NCBI GenBank assembly: GCA_963836665.1 | Contig: CAWIKL010000001.1 | Location: 124,001-188,000 of the forward strand | DNA: 64,000 nucleotides | Reading direction: 5' to 3' | DNA from: JAICSD01 sp963836665 | GTDB lineage: Bacteria > Acidobacteriota > Vicinamibacteria > Vicinamibacterales > 2-12-FULL-66-21 | In this document: one piece after another, positions 42,025-54,894 of the stretch | Layout: each line of letters opens with the position of its first letter | Position numbering within the stretch: the stretch's first letter is position 1 | Program-made: the position numbers and the translations under genes | Notes under the pieces: model-generated | What the model was told of the DNA's origin: nothing | What the model saw: the letters and a program-made list of their open reading frames with translations, nothing else | Database searches by the model: none

Positions 42025-43141
42025 TTGAACACCCTCAAGAAGACCCCCCTCCACGCCCGCCATCGTGCCCTGGGTGCCCGCATGGTCGAGTTCGGCGGCT
42101 GGGACATGCCGGTCGAATACAGCGGCATCGTCGACGAGCACATGGCCGTCCGCACCCGCGCCGGTCTGTTCGACGTCTCACACATGGGGGAGATCGAGAT
42201 CGCCGGCGCCGACGCGCTCGAGGCGGTGCAGCACATTACCTCCAACGACGCCGCCAAGCTCGCCCTGAATCAGATCCAGGTACTCAGCGCTGACGACCCC
42301 GCAAGGGACGTTCGTCGACGACGTGCTGACCTACAAGTTGGCCGACGACCACTTCATGCTGGTGGTCAACGCGTCCAACATCGTCAAGGACTTCCACTGG
42401 ATCACGGAGCACGTGAAGGAAGTGGGCGGCGACGCAGTGGCCGTCAACACGAGCTCTCGCTACGCCCTGATGGCGCTGCAGGGGCCGTCGGCGAAGGACA
42501 TTCTTCAATCCCTGACGGGCGTCAATTTGTCGGCCATCAGGTACTATTGGTTCGCGACCGGGGAAGTGGCCGGCGTGCGCGTGACCATCTCGCGCACGGG
42601 CTACACGGGCGAGGACGGGTTTGAAGTATTCGCGCCGCCCAATGCCGCTGAGCGGGTGTGGGACGCGATTCTGCAGTCGGGAAAGGCTGCGGGCGTGGTT
42701 CCCGCCGGGTTGGGCGCCCGCGACACCTTGCGGCTCGAAGCGTCGATGCGCCTGTACGGCAACGACATGGACGAGACGACCACCGTCGTCGAGGCGGATC
42801 TCGGCTGGATCGTCGGCTGGCAAAAAGGCGAGTTTCTCGGCGCCGGCGTCCTGAAGCAGCAGAAGGCCGGCGGCACCGCGCGGAAGCTGATCGGGTTCGA
42901 GATGCTGGAGCGCGCGATCGCGCGCCACGGTTACGACGTCCACCTGAACGGCGGTAAGGCCGGCGCGGTCACGAGCGGCACGCAGACGCCGTTTCTGAAG
43001 AAGGCGATCGGCATGGCCTACCTGCCAGCCGAGTGCACGCAGCCGGGCACCGAGTTCGAAGTGGACGTCCGCGGCCGCCGTGTCAGGGCGGCGGTCGTCA
43101 GCATGCCGTTCTATAAACGGCAGAAGCAGGCCGGGGCGTAG
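42025..43141 (+). CDS. gcvT: Glycine cleavage T protein (aminomethyltransferase), frame broken by one base
   Basis: Corrected length 371 residues. It transfers the methylene group from the aminomethyl-lipoyl H protein to tetrahydrofolate and releases ammonia. The first frame (TTG 42025; LHARHRALGARMVEFGGWDM, FDVSHMGEIEIAGADAL) ends its homology at NQIQ, then YSALTTPQGTFVDDVLTYKL continues in another frame. One extra G at GGTACT (42279-42284) explains it. Later motifs: RTGYTGEDGFEVF, GLGARDTLRLEASMRLYG and PFYKR at the end. First gene of a gcvT-H-P operon. Confidence 0.9.
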
Positions 43142-43177
43142 GCCGGGTCGTCAGGCCTGGCGTGGAGTGGAGCGACG

Positions 43178-43543
43178 ATGTATCCGACTGACGTGAAGTA
43201 CACGAAAGACCACGAGTGGATCCGGCTGGGCGGGGGCGACGCGCAGGTCGGCATCACCGACTACGCACAGAAGCAACTCGGCGACGTCGTGTATCTCGAG
43301 CTGCCGCCGGTCGGCCGTTCGCTGAAGAAGGGTGAGGTCTTCGGCACGATTGAATCGGTGAAAGCGGTGTCGGAACTGTACAGCCCCGTCGACGGCGAGG
43401 TGACGCAGGTCAACTCCGCGCTGGTGCAGAGTCCTGAGCAGGTCAACAAGGACCCGCATGGGTCATGGATGATTGCGCTGAAAGTAACCGGCGACCAGGG
43501 CGACCTGATCGACGCGGCGGCGTACACGGATCTGACGAAGTGA
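43178..43543 (+). CDS. gcvH: Glycine cleavage H protein
   Basis: 121 residues. Small lipoyl carrier that shuttles the aminomethyl group between P and T proteins and is reoxidised by the L protein (not in this window). The lipoylated residue is Lys62 in GTIESVKAVSE. The start KYTKDHEWI and the end typical of GcvH (NKDPHGSWMIALKV) are present. 36 bases after gcvT and 33 before gcvP. Confidence 0.95.
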   Translation: MYPTDVKYTKDHEWIRLGGGDAQVGITDYAQKQLGDVVYLELPPVGRSLKKGEVFGTIESVKAVSELYSPVDGEVTQVNSALVQSPEQVNKDPHGSWMIALKVTGDQGDLIDAAAYTDLTK

Positions 43544-43576
43544 ACCCGCGGATGACGCGGATTAAATGGACCACGA

Positions 43577-46444
43577 ATGCACGACTCGTTTAGCTCCCGG
43601 CACATTGGGCCGGACGCCGAGGCGCAGGACGAGATGCTGCGCGCCGTCGGCGTCCCATCGCTCGACGCACTGATCGATCAGACGATTCCCTCCGGCATCC
43701 GGTTCACGAAAGGGCTGAACCTCCCGCCGGCCGAAACGGAGGCCGCGTACCTACGGCGGCTGCGTGCCGTCGCGGCGACGAATCGTGTCATGCGCTCGTA
43801 CATCGGCATGGGGTACTACGACACCCACACCCCAGCCGTCATCCTGCGCAACGTCTTCGAGAATCCGGGCTGGTACACGCCCTACACCCCGTACCAGGCC
43901 GAGATCGCTCAGGGGCGCCTCGAGTCGCTGCTGAACTTCCAGACGGTCGTCCGCGACCTCACCGGCATGGACATCGCTTCCGCCTCGCTGCTCGACGAGG
44001 GCACCGCCGCCGCCGAGGCGATGACGATGTTCCATCGCATCAATACGAAGAAGGCACCGGCCGGGCAGGAGAGCGTGTTCCTCGTCTCGTCGAGCACGTT
44101 CCCGCAAACGATCGACGTGCTGCGCGGGCGCGCGTTGCCGCTCGGCATCCGGCTCGACATCGGCGATGCGGAGTCGCTGCCGCTGGAAGAGGCGTTCGGT
44201 CTGCTGTTGCAGTATCCCGGCGATCGAGGCGACGTGCGCGATCTCGAGCCGATCATCAAGCGCGCGCACGATGCGGGGGTGCTGGTGGCCGTGGCCAGCG
44301 ACCTGATGGCGCTGACGCTGCTGGTGCCGCCGGGCGAGATGGGGGCCGACGCGGTCGTCGGCAACTCACAGCGTTTCGGCGTGCCGCTCGGTTGTGGCGG
44401 CCCGCATGCGGCGTTCTTCGCCACGCGCGAGTCGTTCGTGCGCCAGGCGCCTGGACGGATCATTGGCGTGTCGATCGACGCGCAGGGCCGGCGCGCCTAC
44501 CGGATGGCGCTGGCGACGCGCGAGCAGCATATTCGCCGCGAGAAGGCGACGTCGAACATCTGCACGGCGCAGGCCCTGCTGGCCAATATCGCGGCGATGT
44601 ACGCCGTGTTCCACGGTCCGCGCGGGCTGCGCGCCATCGGCGAGCGGATTCACGGCATGGCGCGCGCCGTCGAAGACGCGCTCGTCGCCGCCGGGCTCCG
44701 GCAGAGCAACGCTGCGTACTTCGACACCTTGCACGTCGAAGGGGCGAACGCCGTGGCGGTAGGCAAGGCCGCGGAAGCGGCAGGCCTCAACTTCCGCTAT
44801 TTCGCCGACGGCGCCATCGGCATTTCGGTCGACGAGACAACGACGATCGAGGACGTTGCCGACATCGTCGCCGCCTTGAGCGGCGGCCACAGGCCCATCT
44901 ACAAAGACGGAGCGCCGCCGCTGATCAAGGCGCCGGTGCACTTACGGCGCACCAGCGCGTACCTGACGCACCGGGTGTTCAACGCGCATCATTCGGAAAC
45001 CGAGATGATGCGTTACATCCGCAGCCTCGAGCGCAAGGATGTCGGCCTGGATACGTCGATGATTCCGCTCGGGTCCTGCACGATGAAGTTGAACGCGGCA
45101 GCCGAGATGCTGCCGGTGACGTGGGCGGAATTCAGCCGAATCCACCCGTTTGCGCCACTCGAGCAGACACAGGGTTACGGCGAGATCTTCCGCGATCTCG
45201 AGGCTGCGCTCTGCGAGGTCACCGGGTTTGCCGCGGTCTCGCTGCAGCCCAACTCTGGCGCGCAGGGAGAGTTCGCCGGGTTGATGGTCATCCGCGCCTA
45301 TCACGGCGACCGCGGCCAGGCCGGGCGCGACATCGTGCTGATTCCCGCCTCGGCGCACGGTACCAACCCGGCGAGCGCGACGATGGCTGGCTTGAAGGTG
45401 GTCGTCGTGGCGTGCGACGAGCACGGTTACATCGATCTGGATGACCTCCGCGCCAAGGCGCTGCTGCACAAGCATGCGCTGGCGGCGTTGATGGTGACGT
45501 ATCCGTCGACCTATGGCATCTTCGAGGAACGCATCCGCGAGATCTGCGCGATCGTGCACGAGTCCGGCGGACAGGTCTACATGGACGGCGCCAACATGAA
45601 CGCGCAGGTCGGGCTGACCAGCCCCGCGTCGATCGGCGCCGACGTCTGCCACCTCAACCTGCACAAGACGTTCGCGATTCCGCACGGCGGCGGTGGCCCG
45701 GGTATGGGCCCGATTGGCGTGGCCACCCACTTGGTGCCGTACCTGCCCGGGCACCCGGTCGTCAGGGTCGGCGGCACCAAGGCGATACCGGCGATCTCGG
45801 CCGCACCGTGGGGCAGCGCCAGCATCCTCCTGATCTCCTATGGCTATGTACGGATGCTCGGCGCCGACGGCATGACGCAGGCGACGCGCGTCGCCATTCT
45901 CAACGCCAACTACATCAAGGCGCGGCTCGAGGCGCATTACGACGTGCTGTTTGCGAACCACAGCGGCCGCGTCGCGCACGAGCTGATTTTCGACCTGCGC
46001 CCGTTCAAGCACGGCGCTGTTGCGATCGACGAGCAGGACGTGGCGAAACGGCTGATGGACTATGGGTTTCACGCGCCGACCGTCTCGTTCCCGGTAGCCG
46101 GGACAATGATGATCGAGCCGACGGAGAGCGAGGCGAAAGGGGAACTGGATCGATTCTGTGACGCGCTGATCGCGATCCGCGGCGAGATCCAGGCAATCAT
46201 CGACGGCCGCGCTGATGCGAAGAACAACGTCCTCAAGAACGCACCGCACACTGCCGACATGGTCGCTGCCGACGCGTGGGACCACCCCTACTCGCGCGAG
46301 CAGGCGGCGTTTCCGCTGCCCTACGTCCGGGCCAGCAAGGTGTGGCCCTCCGTCGCGCGCATCGACAACCCTTACGGCGACCGCAACTTGATCTGCTCGT
46401 GCCCTCCAATGGAGGCGTACGAGACGGTCACGGCCTCACGCTGA
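43577..46444 (+). CDS. gcvP: Glycine dehydrogenase (decarboxylating), P protein
   Basis: 955 residues, a single full-length chain rather than the split GcvPA/GcvPB form. PLP-dependent decarboxylation of glycine with transfer of the aminomethyl group to GcvH. The Schiff-base Lys is Lys697 in HLNLHKTFAIPHGGGGPG. Other family signatures are RHIGPD at the start, SYIGMGYYDTHTP, MIPLGSCTMKLNA and GYVRMLGADG. Intact frame throughout. Confidence 0.96.
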   Translation: MHDSFSSRHIGPDAEAQDEMLRAVGVPSLDALIDQTIPSGIRFTKGLNLPPAETEAAYLRRLRAVAATNRVMRSYIGMGYYDTHTPAVILRNVFENPGWYTPYTPYQAEIAQGRLESLLNFQTVVRDLTGMDIASASLLDEGTAAAEAMTMFHRINTKKAPAGQESVFLVSSSTFPQTIDVLRGRALPLGIRLDIGDAESLPLEEAFGLLLQYPGDRGDVRDLEPIIKRAHDAGVLVAVASDLMALTLLVPPGEMGADAVVGNSQRFGVPLGCGGPHAAFFATRESFVRQAPGRIIGVSIDAQGRRAYRMALATREQHIRREKATSNICTAQALLANIAAMYAVFHGPRGLRAIGERIHGMARAVEDALVAAGLRQSNAAYFDTLHVEGANAVAVGKAAEAAGLNFRYFADGAIGISVDETTTIEDVADIVAALSGGHRPIYKDGAPPLIKAPVHLRRTSAYLTHRVFNAHHSETEMMRYIRSLERKDVGLDTSMIPLGSCTMKLNAAAEMLPVTWAEFSRIHPFAPLEQTQGYGEIFRDLEAALCEVTGFAAVSLQPNSGAQGEFAGLMVIRAYHGDRGQAGRDIVLIPASAHGTNPASATMAGLKVVVVACDEHGYIDLDDLRAKALLHKHALAALMVTYPSTYGIFEERIREICAIVHESGGQVYMDGANMNAQVGLTSPASIGADVCHLNLHKTFAIPHGGGGPGMGPIGVATHLVPYLPGHPVVRVGGTKAIPAISAAPWGSASILLISYGYVRMLGADGMTQATRVAILNANYIKARLEAHYDVLFANHSGRVAHELIFDLRPFKHGAVAIDEQDVAKRLMDYGFHAPTVSFPVAGTMMIEPTESEAKGELDRFCDALIAIRGEIQAIIDGRADAKNNVLKNAPHTADMVAADAWDHPYSREQAAFPLPYVRASKVWPSVARIDNPYGDRNLICSCPPMEAYETVTASR

Positions 46445-46463
46445 CGAAAGCCTGATCGAGAGG

Positions 46464-47351
46464 CTAGGCGTGGCGCACCAGCGCGCGGGTGAGCTCTTCG
46501 GCGCGCTGCTGGTAGAGGGCGGTCAGCTTTTTCGTAATCGGGCCGGGTTTGCCGCTTCCGATGACGCGCCCGTCGACGTTGACGACCGGAGAGAGCTCGC
46601 GTGTCGTCGAGGTGATGAACATCTCGTCCGCCGTTTCGAGATCTTTCGGATACAGCGTTGCTTCGCGGATGTCGGTGCCCAGCTCGCGTCCCAGCTCGAA
46701 CAGGAATGCGCGCGTCACTCCTTCGAGTAGCCCTGCGTCCGACGCGGGCGTCAGCGCGGCGCCGTCGCGAACGAGGAAAAAGTTCGACTGAGAGCACTCG
46801 GTCAGCTCGCCGCGATAGTTGCACATCAGCGCCTCTTCGGCTCCGGAGCGATACGCCTCCTGCATGGCCAGCGCGTTGTTCATCAGGTTGTTCGACTTGA
46901 TGATCGGGTTAACCGAGCGCGGGTGGTTGCGCAGCATGTCGACGAGGGCGACGCGGATGCCGCTGTCGTAGACACGCGGAGGATAGGCTTCGAACGGCTT
47001 GACGATGATGACCGTAGTCGGCGCCGGCGTCGACCTGAGATCGTAGGTGAGGTCTCCGACGCCGCGGGTATGGAGGACGCGGACGTAGGCTTCCTGCAGC
47101 TCGCCGGCGGCGGCGACGGTGCGCTCGATCCACGTCAGCATGGTGTCGTCGTCGAAGGGGACGTCGAGAGCGATGCGCTCGGATGACTGGCGGAGCCGGC
47201 GCATGTGGCGTTCGAAGAGGAACGGCACCCTGTTATACGTGCGCATCGTCTCGTAGACGCCTTCGCCGTAGACGAATCCGTGGTCGAATACCGGCACCAC
47301 GGCCTGGTCGGCGGGCGCGATCTTCCCGTTGACGTAAACCGCTCCACGCAT
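46464..47351 (-). CDS. Class IV (branched-chain-type) aminotransferase
   Basis: 295 residues from ATG 47351 (MRGAVYVNGKIAPADQAVVP). PLP fold type IV: FDHGFVYGEGVYETMR, catalytic Lys in PIIKSNNLMNNALAMQ and the PLP-phosphate region LTECSQSNFFLV. The family includes branched-chain aminotransferase (IlvE), D-amino-acid aminotransferase and aminodeoxychorismate lyase, and substrate cannot be decided by eye; the R-x-Y-N-x-V-P start loop is compatible with IlvE or D-alanine types. Divergent from the NAD(P)HX repair gene by only 28 bases. Confidence 0.8.
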   Translation of the reverse strand: MRGAVYVNGKIAPADQAVVPVFDHGFVYGEGVYETMRTYNRVPFLFERHMRRLRQSSERIALDVPFDDDTMLTWIERTVAAAGELQEAYVRVLHTRGVGDLTYDLRSTPAPTTVIIVKPFEAYPPRVYDSGIRVALVDMLRNHPRSVNPIIKSNNLMNNALAMQEAYRSGAEEALMCNYRGELTECSQSNFFLVRDGAALTPASDAGLLEGVTRAFLFELGRELGTDIREATLYPKDLETADEMFITSTTRELSPVVNVDGRVIGSGKPGPITKKLTALYQQRAEELTRALVRHA

Positions 47352-47379
47352 ATCAGGCGGAGTGTAACATACGGAATAC

Positions 47380-48957
47380 ATGCGGGTTTTGAATACGCAG
47401 CAGATGCGCGAGGCTGATCGGCAGACGATCGACGAGATCGGCATCCCTTCGGTCGTGCTGATGGAGAACGCCGGGCGCCAGGCGGTGGCAGCGATGGAGG
47501 CCGCCTTCGACGACCTGGCCACGAGTCGCGTCGGCGTGCTGTGCGGCCGCGGTAACAATGGTGGCGACGGCTTCGTGGTGGCGCGCACGCTGGCGCAGCG
47601 CGGCGTCGAAGCGATCGTCTACCTGCTGGGCAGCGTTGCCGACGTGCGCGGCGACGCCCGCACCAACCTGGAGATTCTCGGCCGCGTCGGCGTGACGGTG
47701 GTCGAGATCACCAACGCGCAGGAGTGGGAGCTGCACTTCAGCGAAATCTCGGAGTGTGAGCTGATCGTCGACGCGATCGTCGGGACCGGCTTCCACGGGC
47801 CGCTCACTGGCCTACTGGAAACGGTCGTTGCCGACATCAACGGGCTTGGGGTGCCCGTCGTGGCCATCGATCTCCCGACGGGCGTCTCGGCCGACTCGCA
47901 CGAAGTCGACGGAGAAGCCATCGAGGCGACGATGACCGTGACGCTGGCGGCGCCGAAGGTGCCGCTGATCCTGCCACCGGCCGATGCCTACGGCGGCGAT
48001 CTCGTCATCGCGGACATCGGGATTCCGGGCTCGGTGATCGACGAACTGAACGGGCGGTGGTTGGAACTGCTCACGCGAGAGCGGATGCGCGAGCTGGTAC
48101 CGGCGCGCGTCGCCGACTCACATAAGGGGGACTTCGGCAGCGTCCTCGTCATCGCCGGATCGGTCGGGCGGACGGGAGCCGCCCATCTCGCCGCGACCGG
48201 TGCGCTGCGATCGGGAGCCGGGCTGGTGACGATCGCGACGCCGAGGTCGTGCCTGCCAATCGTCGCGGCGATGGCGCCCGAGTACATGACGATCGGACTG
48301 GAGGAAACGGCGTCGGGAACGATCGATTTCAGTGCAGCCGATCGCGTCCTCGACTTCAAGGCCGACGTGATCGCGATTGGCCCTGGTCTCGGGCGGGATC
48401 CATCGACCGCCGCGTTCGTCCACGCCGTGTTCGAGCGCTCGGGCGTGCCGCTGGTACTCGACGCCGACGCGCTGAACGCCTTCGCCGGAGACCCCGACCG
48501 GCTGATGGGACGCGACGGCGTCGACGTGATTATCACGCCGCATCCGGGCGAGATGGCCAGGCTCGTCAGTATGAGCATCGAGGAGATCCAAGCCGACCGC
48601 CTGGAGCACGCGCGCGATTTTGCGGCGCGGCACCGGTGCCACGTCGTCCTCAAGGGACACCGGACCGTCGTCGCCGGCCCGGAGGGACGCTCGTTCGTCA
48701 ATCTAACAGGCAACGCCGGAATGGCGACCGGCGGCACCGGCGATCTGCTCACCGGCATGATCGCGGCGTGGTTCGCGCAGATTCTCGACGCCGAAGGCGC
48801 GTGCAAGCTCGCCGTCTATCTTCACGGCACGGCCGGCGATCTCGCTGAGGCCGACGAGGGAGATACCGCACTTCTGCCGTCCGACATCGCCTCCCGGCTC
48901 GGCGATGCGGTACTGGAACTGACCGCTCGACGCAAGATCAAGCGTGATCACAGCTAG
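47380..48957 (+). CDS. nnr: Bifunctional NAD(P)HX epimerase/ADP-dependent dehydratase
   Basis: 525 residues. It repairs hydrated NAD(P)H. The N-terminal YjeF_N epimerase domain (~1-215) has MENAGRQAVAAM and GRGNNGGDGFVVAR. The C-terminal carbohydrate-kinase-like dehydratase domain (~225-520) has HKGDFGSVLVIAGS, DADALNAF, ITPHPGEMARL and NAGMATGGTGDLLTGMIA. It overlaps the start of tsaE by 14 bases, an arrangement common in bacteria. Confidence 0.93.
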   Translation: MRVLNTQQMREADRQTIDEIGIPSVVLMENAGRQAVAAMEAAFDDLATSRVGVLCGRGNNGGDGFVVARTLAQRGVEAIVYLLGSVADVRGDARTNLEILGRVGVTVVEITNAQEWELHFSEISECELIVDAIVGTGFHGPLTGLLETVVADINGLGVPVVAIDLPTGVSADSHEVDGEAIEATMTVTLAAPKVPLILPPADAYGGDLVIADIGIPGSVIDELNGRWLELLTRERMRELVPARVADSHKGDFGSVLVIAGSVGRTGAAHLAATGALRSGAGLVTIATPRSCLPIVAAMAPEYMTIGLEETASGTIDFSAADRVLDFKADVIAIGPGLGRDPSTAAFVHAVFERSGVPLVLDADALNAFAGDPDRLMGRDGVDVIITPHPGEMARLVSMSIEEIQADRLEHARDFAARHRCHVVLKGHRTVVAGPEGRSFVNLTGNAGMATGGTGDLLTGMIAAWFAQILDAEGACKLAVYLHGTAGDLAEADEGDTALLPSDIASRLGDAVLELTARRKIKRDHS

Positions 48958-49348
48958 CGAGGCGGAAACTGAACGCGCAGGCGAGGACCTCGGCAGGCGA
49001 CTGTCGCCGGGATCTGTTCTGCTGCTTTATGGCGAGCTCGGCGCAGGCAAGACGGCGTTCGTGCGCGGCCTGGCGCGCGGCCTCGGCGGTTCACCCGACG
49101 ATGTGTCGAGCCCGACGTTTACCATCGTCCAGGAATACGATGGCGCGCGTGCCAGGCTGTACCACGTGGATCTCTATCGCCTCTCGCCGGCTGAAGTCGA
49201 GGACCTCGGCCTCGACGATTTGATCGATAGCGGCGGAGTTGTCGCGATCGAGTGGGCAGAGCGCTGGCATGGCAGGCCGAGTCGTGCCCTCGCAGTGCAC
49301 CTCGAGCGCGTCGACGACGAGCGGCGCCTCATTCACGTACGCGAGTAG
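48944..49348 (+). CDS. tsaE: tRNA threonylcarbamoyladenosine biosynthesis ATPase TsaE
   Basis: 134 residues from GTG 48944. P-loop ATPase that works with TsaB and TsaD in t6A modification of ANN-decoding tRNAs. Walker A GELGAGKTAF near residue 31, SSPTFTIVQEYDG and LYHVDLYRL are the family signatures, and IEWAERW ends the conserved core. Coupled to the upstream repair enzyme. Confidence 0.92.
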   Translation: MITASEAETERAGEDLGRRLSPGSVLLLYGELGAGKTAFVRGLARGLGGSPDDVSSPTFTIVQEYDGARARLYHVDLYRLSPAEVEDLGLDDLIDSGGVVAIEWAERWHGRPSRALAVHLERVDDERRLIHVRE

Positions 49349-49448
49349 TACGTAGGACGTCAACGGGCAGAACAAGAACAGCAATAACGAAGCGGTGACG
49401 GTAACCGGATGTCTCGCACCGAGCTGCCGCCCGATGTACACTCGCATC

Positions 49449-49922
49449 ATGCAAGGCACCACTCTTCTTTTGTTGGCTGCGGCCGCTGGCGCGGCGGCGC
49501 AGCAGCCCGTCACCATGAATGTTCCCGGTACGGCGGCGCATGCGCCGACGACGCTGACCGGGTGTCTGATGCCGGGTGGCGGAACCACGAGTATGCCCGG
49601 ATCGGGCGGGTCGAGCGGCACCGGGCCTGCGGGTATGAATGCGGATGCCGCCAACAGCGGCGTCTTCTTCACTGTCAACCTGGGCAAGAAGCGACCGAAG
49701 GAAACCGCCTATTCACTCGTGGGCGTCGACGCCGCGGCGTTGCACCGCTACGCGAACCAGCGCGTCGCCGTGGAAGGCGTTCTCCTGCCACCAGTACAGC
49801 CTGGGGCAACTCGGCCGGATACCAGCGCCGCTGTCAGCACCGGTAAGACGGCGTCTGATAGGCCAGCTCAGTTTCGTGTGACCGCGATCAAGCAAATTCC
49901 TGGAAGTTGCGGCGGTCGCTAA
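49449..49922 (+). CDS. Exported hypothetical protein
   Basis: 157 residues from ATG 49449, where a signal peptide begins (MQGTTLLLLAAAAGAAA). A Gly/Thr/Ser/Met-rich segment (LTGCLMPGGGTTSMPGSGG) precedes a compact domain (FFTVNLGKKRPKETAYSLVG, LHRYANQRVAVEGVLLPP). The YxLxG...L..Y.....V.V.G pattern resembles small exported OB-like domains common in Acidobacteria. Function unknown. Confidence 0.55.
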   Translation: MQGTTLLLLAAAAGAAAQQPVTMNVPGTAAHAPTTLTGCLMPGGGTTSMPGSGGSSGTGPAGMNADAANSGVFFTVNLGKKRPKETAYSLVGVDAAALHRYANQRVAVEGVLLPPVQPGATRPDTSAAVSTGKTASDRPAQFRVTAIKQIPGSCGGR

Positions 49923-50033
49923 GCGCGGCTGCCGAGTAATTCCTACCGACGCGGATCCTGACGCTCGGCAGCGCCCAGCCCATGCGTGGCCCTGCGTTCG
50001 CCGGGATCCGTTCTTGCTCCGTAGGGCAGAGTC

Positions 50034-50198
50034 ATGATCCGTGCACTCTGGTTGATCCCGATCACACTCGTGGTCGTGGGCGCGGGGCTGGCCTTGCGCG
50101 CCCGGCACCGTCGGCAGTCGCCGACGACATACTCGCTGGAACACGTCAGCGGCGAGTGGCTGGCGCAGGCTCGCGGGCATGAAGAGCAGGAGTGGTAA
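50034..50198 (+). CDS. Small membrane protein
   Basis: 54 residues: one N-terminal membrane segment (LWLIPITLVVVGAGLALRA), then a short charged tail (YSLEHVSGEWLAQARGHEEQ). The ribosome binding site is weak (AGGGCAG). Plausible but unproven; no family recognised. Confidence 0.4.
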   Translation: MIRALWLIPITLVVVGAGLALRARHRRQSPTTYSLEHVSGEWLAQARGHEEQEW

Positions 50199-50274
50199 CT
50201 CGGACAGCCGCTGCCTGCCTGGCGGGCGTGTTAACGGCGGTGGCCCGCAGCGGAAGTTCCCGCTGCTCATGGAG

Positions 50275-51801
50275 TTATTCGACGCGGTAGTTCGGCGCTT
50301 CCTTGGTAATGATCACGTCGTGCACGTGTCCCTCGCGCAGGCCCGCGGGGGACACGCGGATCATCCGGGCATTGCGCTGCAGTGTCGGTACGTCCCGGGA
50401 GCCGGTGTAGCCCATGCCGGCGCGGAGACCGCCGACAAGCTGGTGGACCATCGCCGCTACCGATCCCTTGTGCGCGACGCGACCTTCGATCCCTTCCGGC
50501 ACCAACTTCTCGCCTGACTCGGGATTCTTGTCGAGATCGAACTCATCCTGGAAGTAGCGGTCGCGGCTGCCGCGACGCATCGCGCCGAGCGAACCCATGC
50601 CGCGGTATTCCTTGAAGCTGCGTCCCTGGAACAGGATCATCTCGCCAGGGCTCTCGTCGGTGCCGGCAAACAGGCTGCCGATCATGCACGCGCTGGCGCC
50701 GACGGCAATCGCCTTGGTAATGTCGCCCGAGTAGCGGATCCCTCCGTCGGCGATGATCGGCACGTTGTGCGCGGCGGCGGCGCGGGCGCACTCGGCGATG
50801 GCAGTGATCATCGGCACGCCGATCCCGGCCACGACGCGCGTGGTGCAAATCGAGCCGGCGCCGATGCCGACCTTGACGGCGTCGACGCCAAGATCGATCA
50901 ATGCCTCGGTCGCCTCTGCCGTGGCGACATTGCCGGCGACCATGTCGACGTTGGCGAAGGCGCGGCGCGCGCGGCGGACCATGTCGAGCACCCCCTGCGA
51001 GTGGCCGTGCGCGGTGTCGATGACGAGCACATCGACGTTGGCGGCGACCAGCGCCTCGGCGCGTTCCATGGCGTCCTTGCCGACGCCGACGGCGGCGCCG
51101 CAACGCAGCCGGCCGAGCGAGTCCTTGCAGGCGTTGGGATACTTGATCGCCTTCTGGATGTCCTTGACGGTAATCAGTCCCTTCAGACGGTAGAGATCGT
51201 CGACGACGAGCAGCTTCTCGACTTTGTGGCGGTGCAGGATGTCACGCGCCGCGTCGAGGGTCGTCCCGACCGGCACGGTGAACAGCGGCTCGCGCGTCAT
51301 GACATCGGCGATCGGGCGATCGACGTTGGTCTCGAAGCGCAGGTCGCGGTTGGTCAGGATGCCGACCAATCGCCCTTCCTTGCTGCCGTCGAGCGTAATC
51401 GGCACGCCTGAGATCCGGTAGTTCTTCATCAGCTCGAGAGCTTCGAAGATGCGGTTGGTCGGGGACAGCGTGATCGGGTTGACGATCATCCCGCTCTCCG
51501 AGCGCTTGACCCGGTCGACCTCCTGCGCCTGCTCCTCGATGGTCAGGTTCTTGTGAATGACACCGATGGCCCCTTGCTGCGCCATGGCGATGGCCAGCCG
51601 CGATTCGGTCACGGTATCCATCGCCGCGCTGGCCAGCGGCACGTTCAGGCGGATGTTGCGGGTGAACTGCGACGCGACGTCGACGGCGCTAGGCAGCACC
51701 GTCGAATGCTGCGGCACGAGCAGCACGTCGTCGAAGGTGAGGGCGGTCGCGAGACCGACGGAGATTTGATCGGCGTTCAACACGTCAGTTCGTGTTTCCA
51801 T
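50275..51801 (-). CDS. guaB: IMP dehydrogenase
   Basis: 508 residues. It oxidises IMP to XMP, the committed step of GMP synthesis. Substrate loop GAGSICTTRV with catalytic Cys319, start region LTFDDVLLVPQHS, two CBS domains (~105-220), flap region RGMGSLGAMRRGSRDRYFQD and the C-terminal GLRAGMGYTG are all present. Single intact frame. Sits 27 bases after the stop of secA on the same strand. Confidence 0.96.
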   Translation of the reverse strand: METRTDVLNADQISVGLATALTFDDVLLVPQHSTVLPSAVDVASQFTRNIRLNVPLASAAMDTVTESRLAIAMAQQGAIGVIHKNLTIEEQAQEVDRVKRSESGMIVNPITLSPTNRIFEALELMKNYRISGVPITLDGSKEGRLVGILTNRDLRFETNVDRPIADVMTREPLFTVPVGTTLDAARDILHRHKVEKLLVVDDLYRLKGLITVKDIQKAIKYPNACKDSLGRLRCGAAVGVGKDAMERAEALVAANVDVLVIDTAHGHSQGVLDMVRRARRAFANVDMVAGNVATAEATEALIDLGVDAVKVGIGAGSICTTRVVAGIGVPMITAIAECARAAAAHNVPIIADGGIRYSGDITKAIAVGASACMIGSLFAGTDESPGEMILFQGRSFKEYRGMGSLGAMRRGSRDRYFQDEFDLDKNPESGEKLVPEGIEGRVAHKGSVAAMVHQLVGGLRAGMGYTGSRDVPTLQRNARMIRVSPAGLREGHVHDVIITKEAPNYRVE

Positions 51802-51828
51802 ATCCCCCCGCCGGCCGGCAGATCGATT

Positions 51829-54829
<3,001 letters not shown>

Positions 54830-54894
54830 TGCGGGATGGGTATCCCGCAATTGTACCAGAACTTGTCGTTTCCGCCTGGCGCCCGAGGCGGACG

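Noticed and set aside
43577..46444. Long antisense open frames under gcvP, secA, guaB and the DEAD-box gene
   Set aside because: They are high-GC shadow frames with Arg/Ala-rich composition and no motifs; the sense genes are unambiguous.
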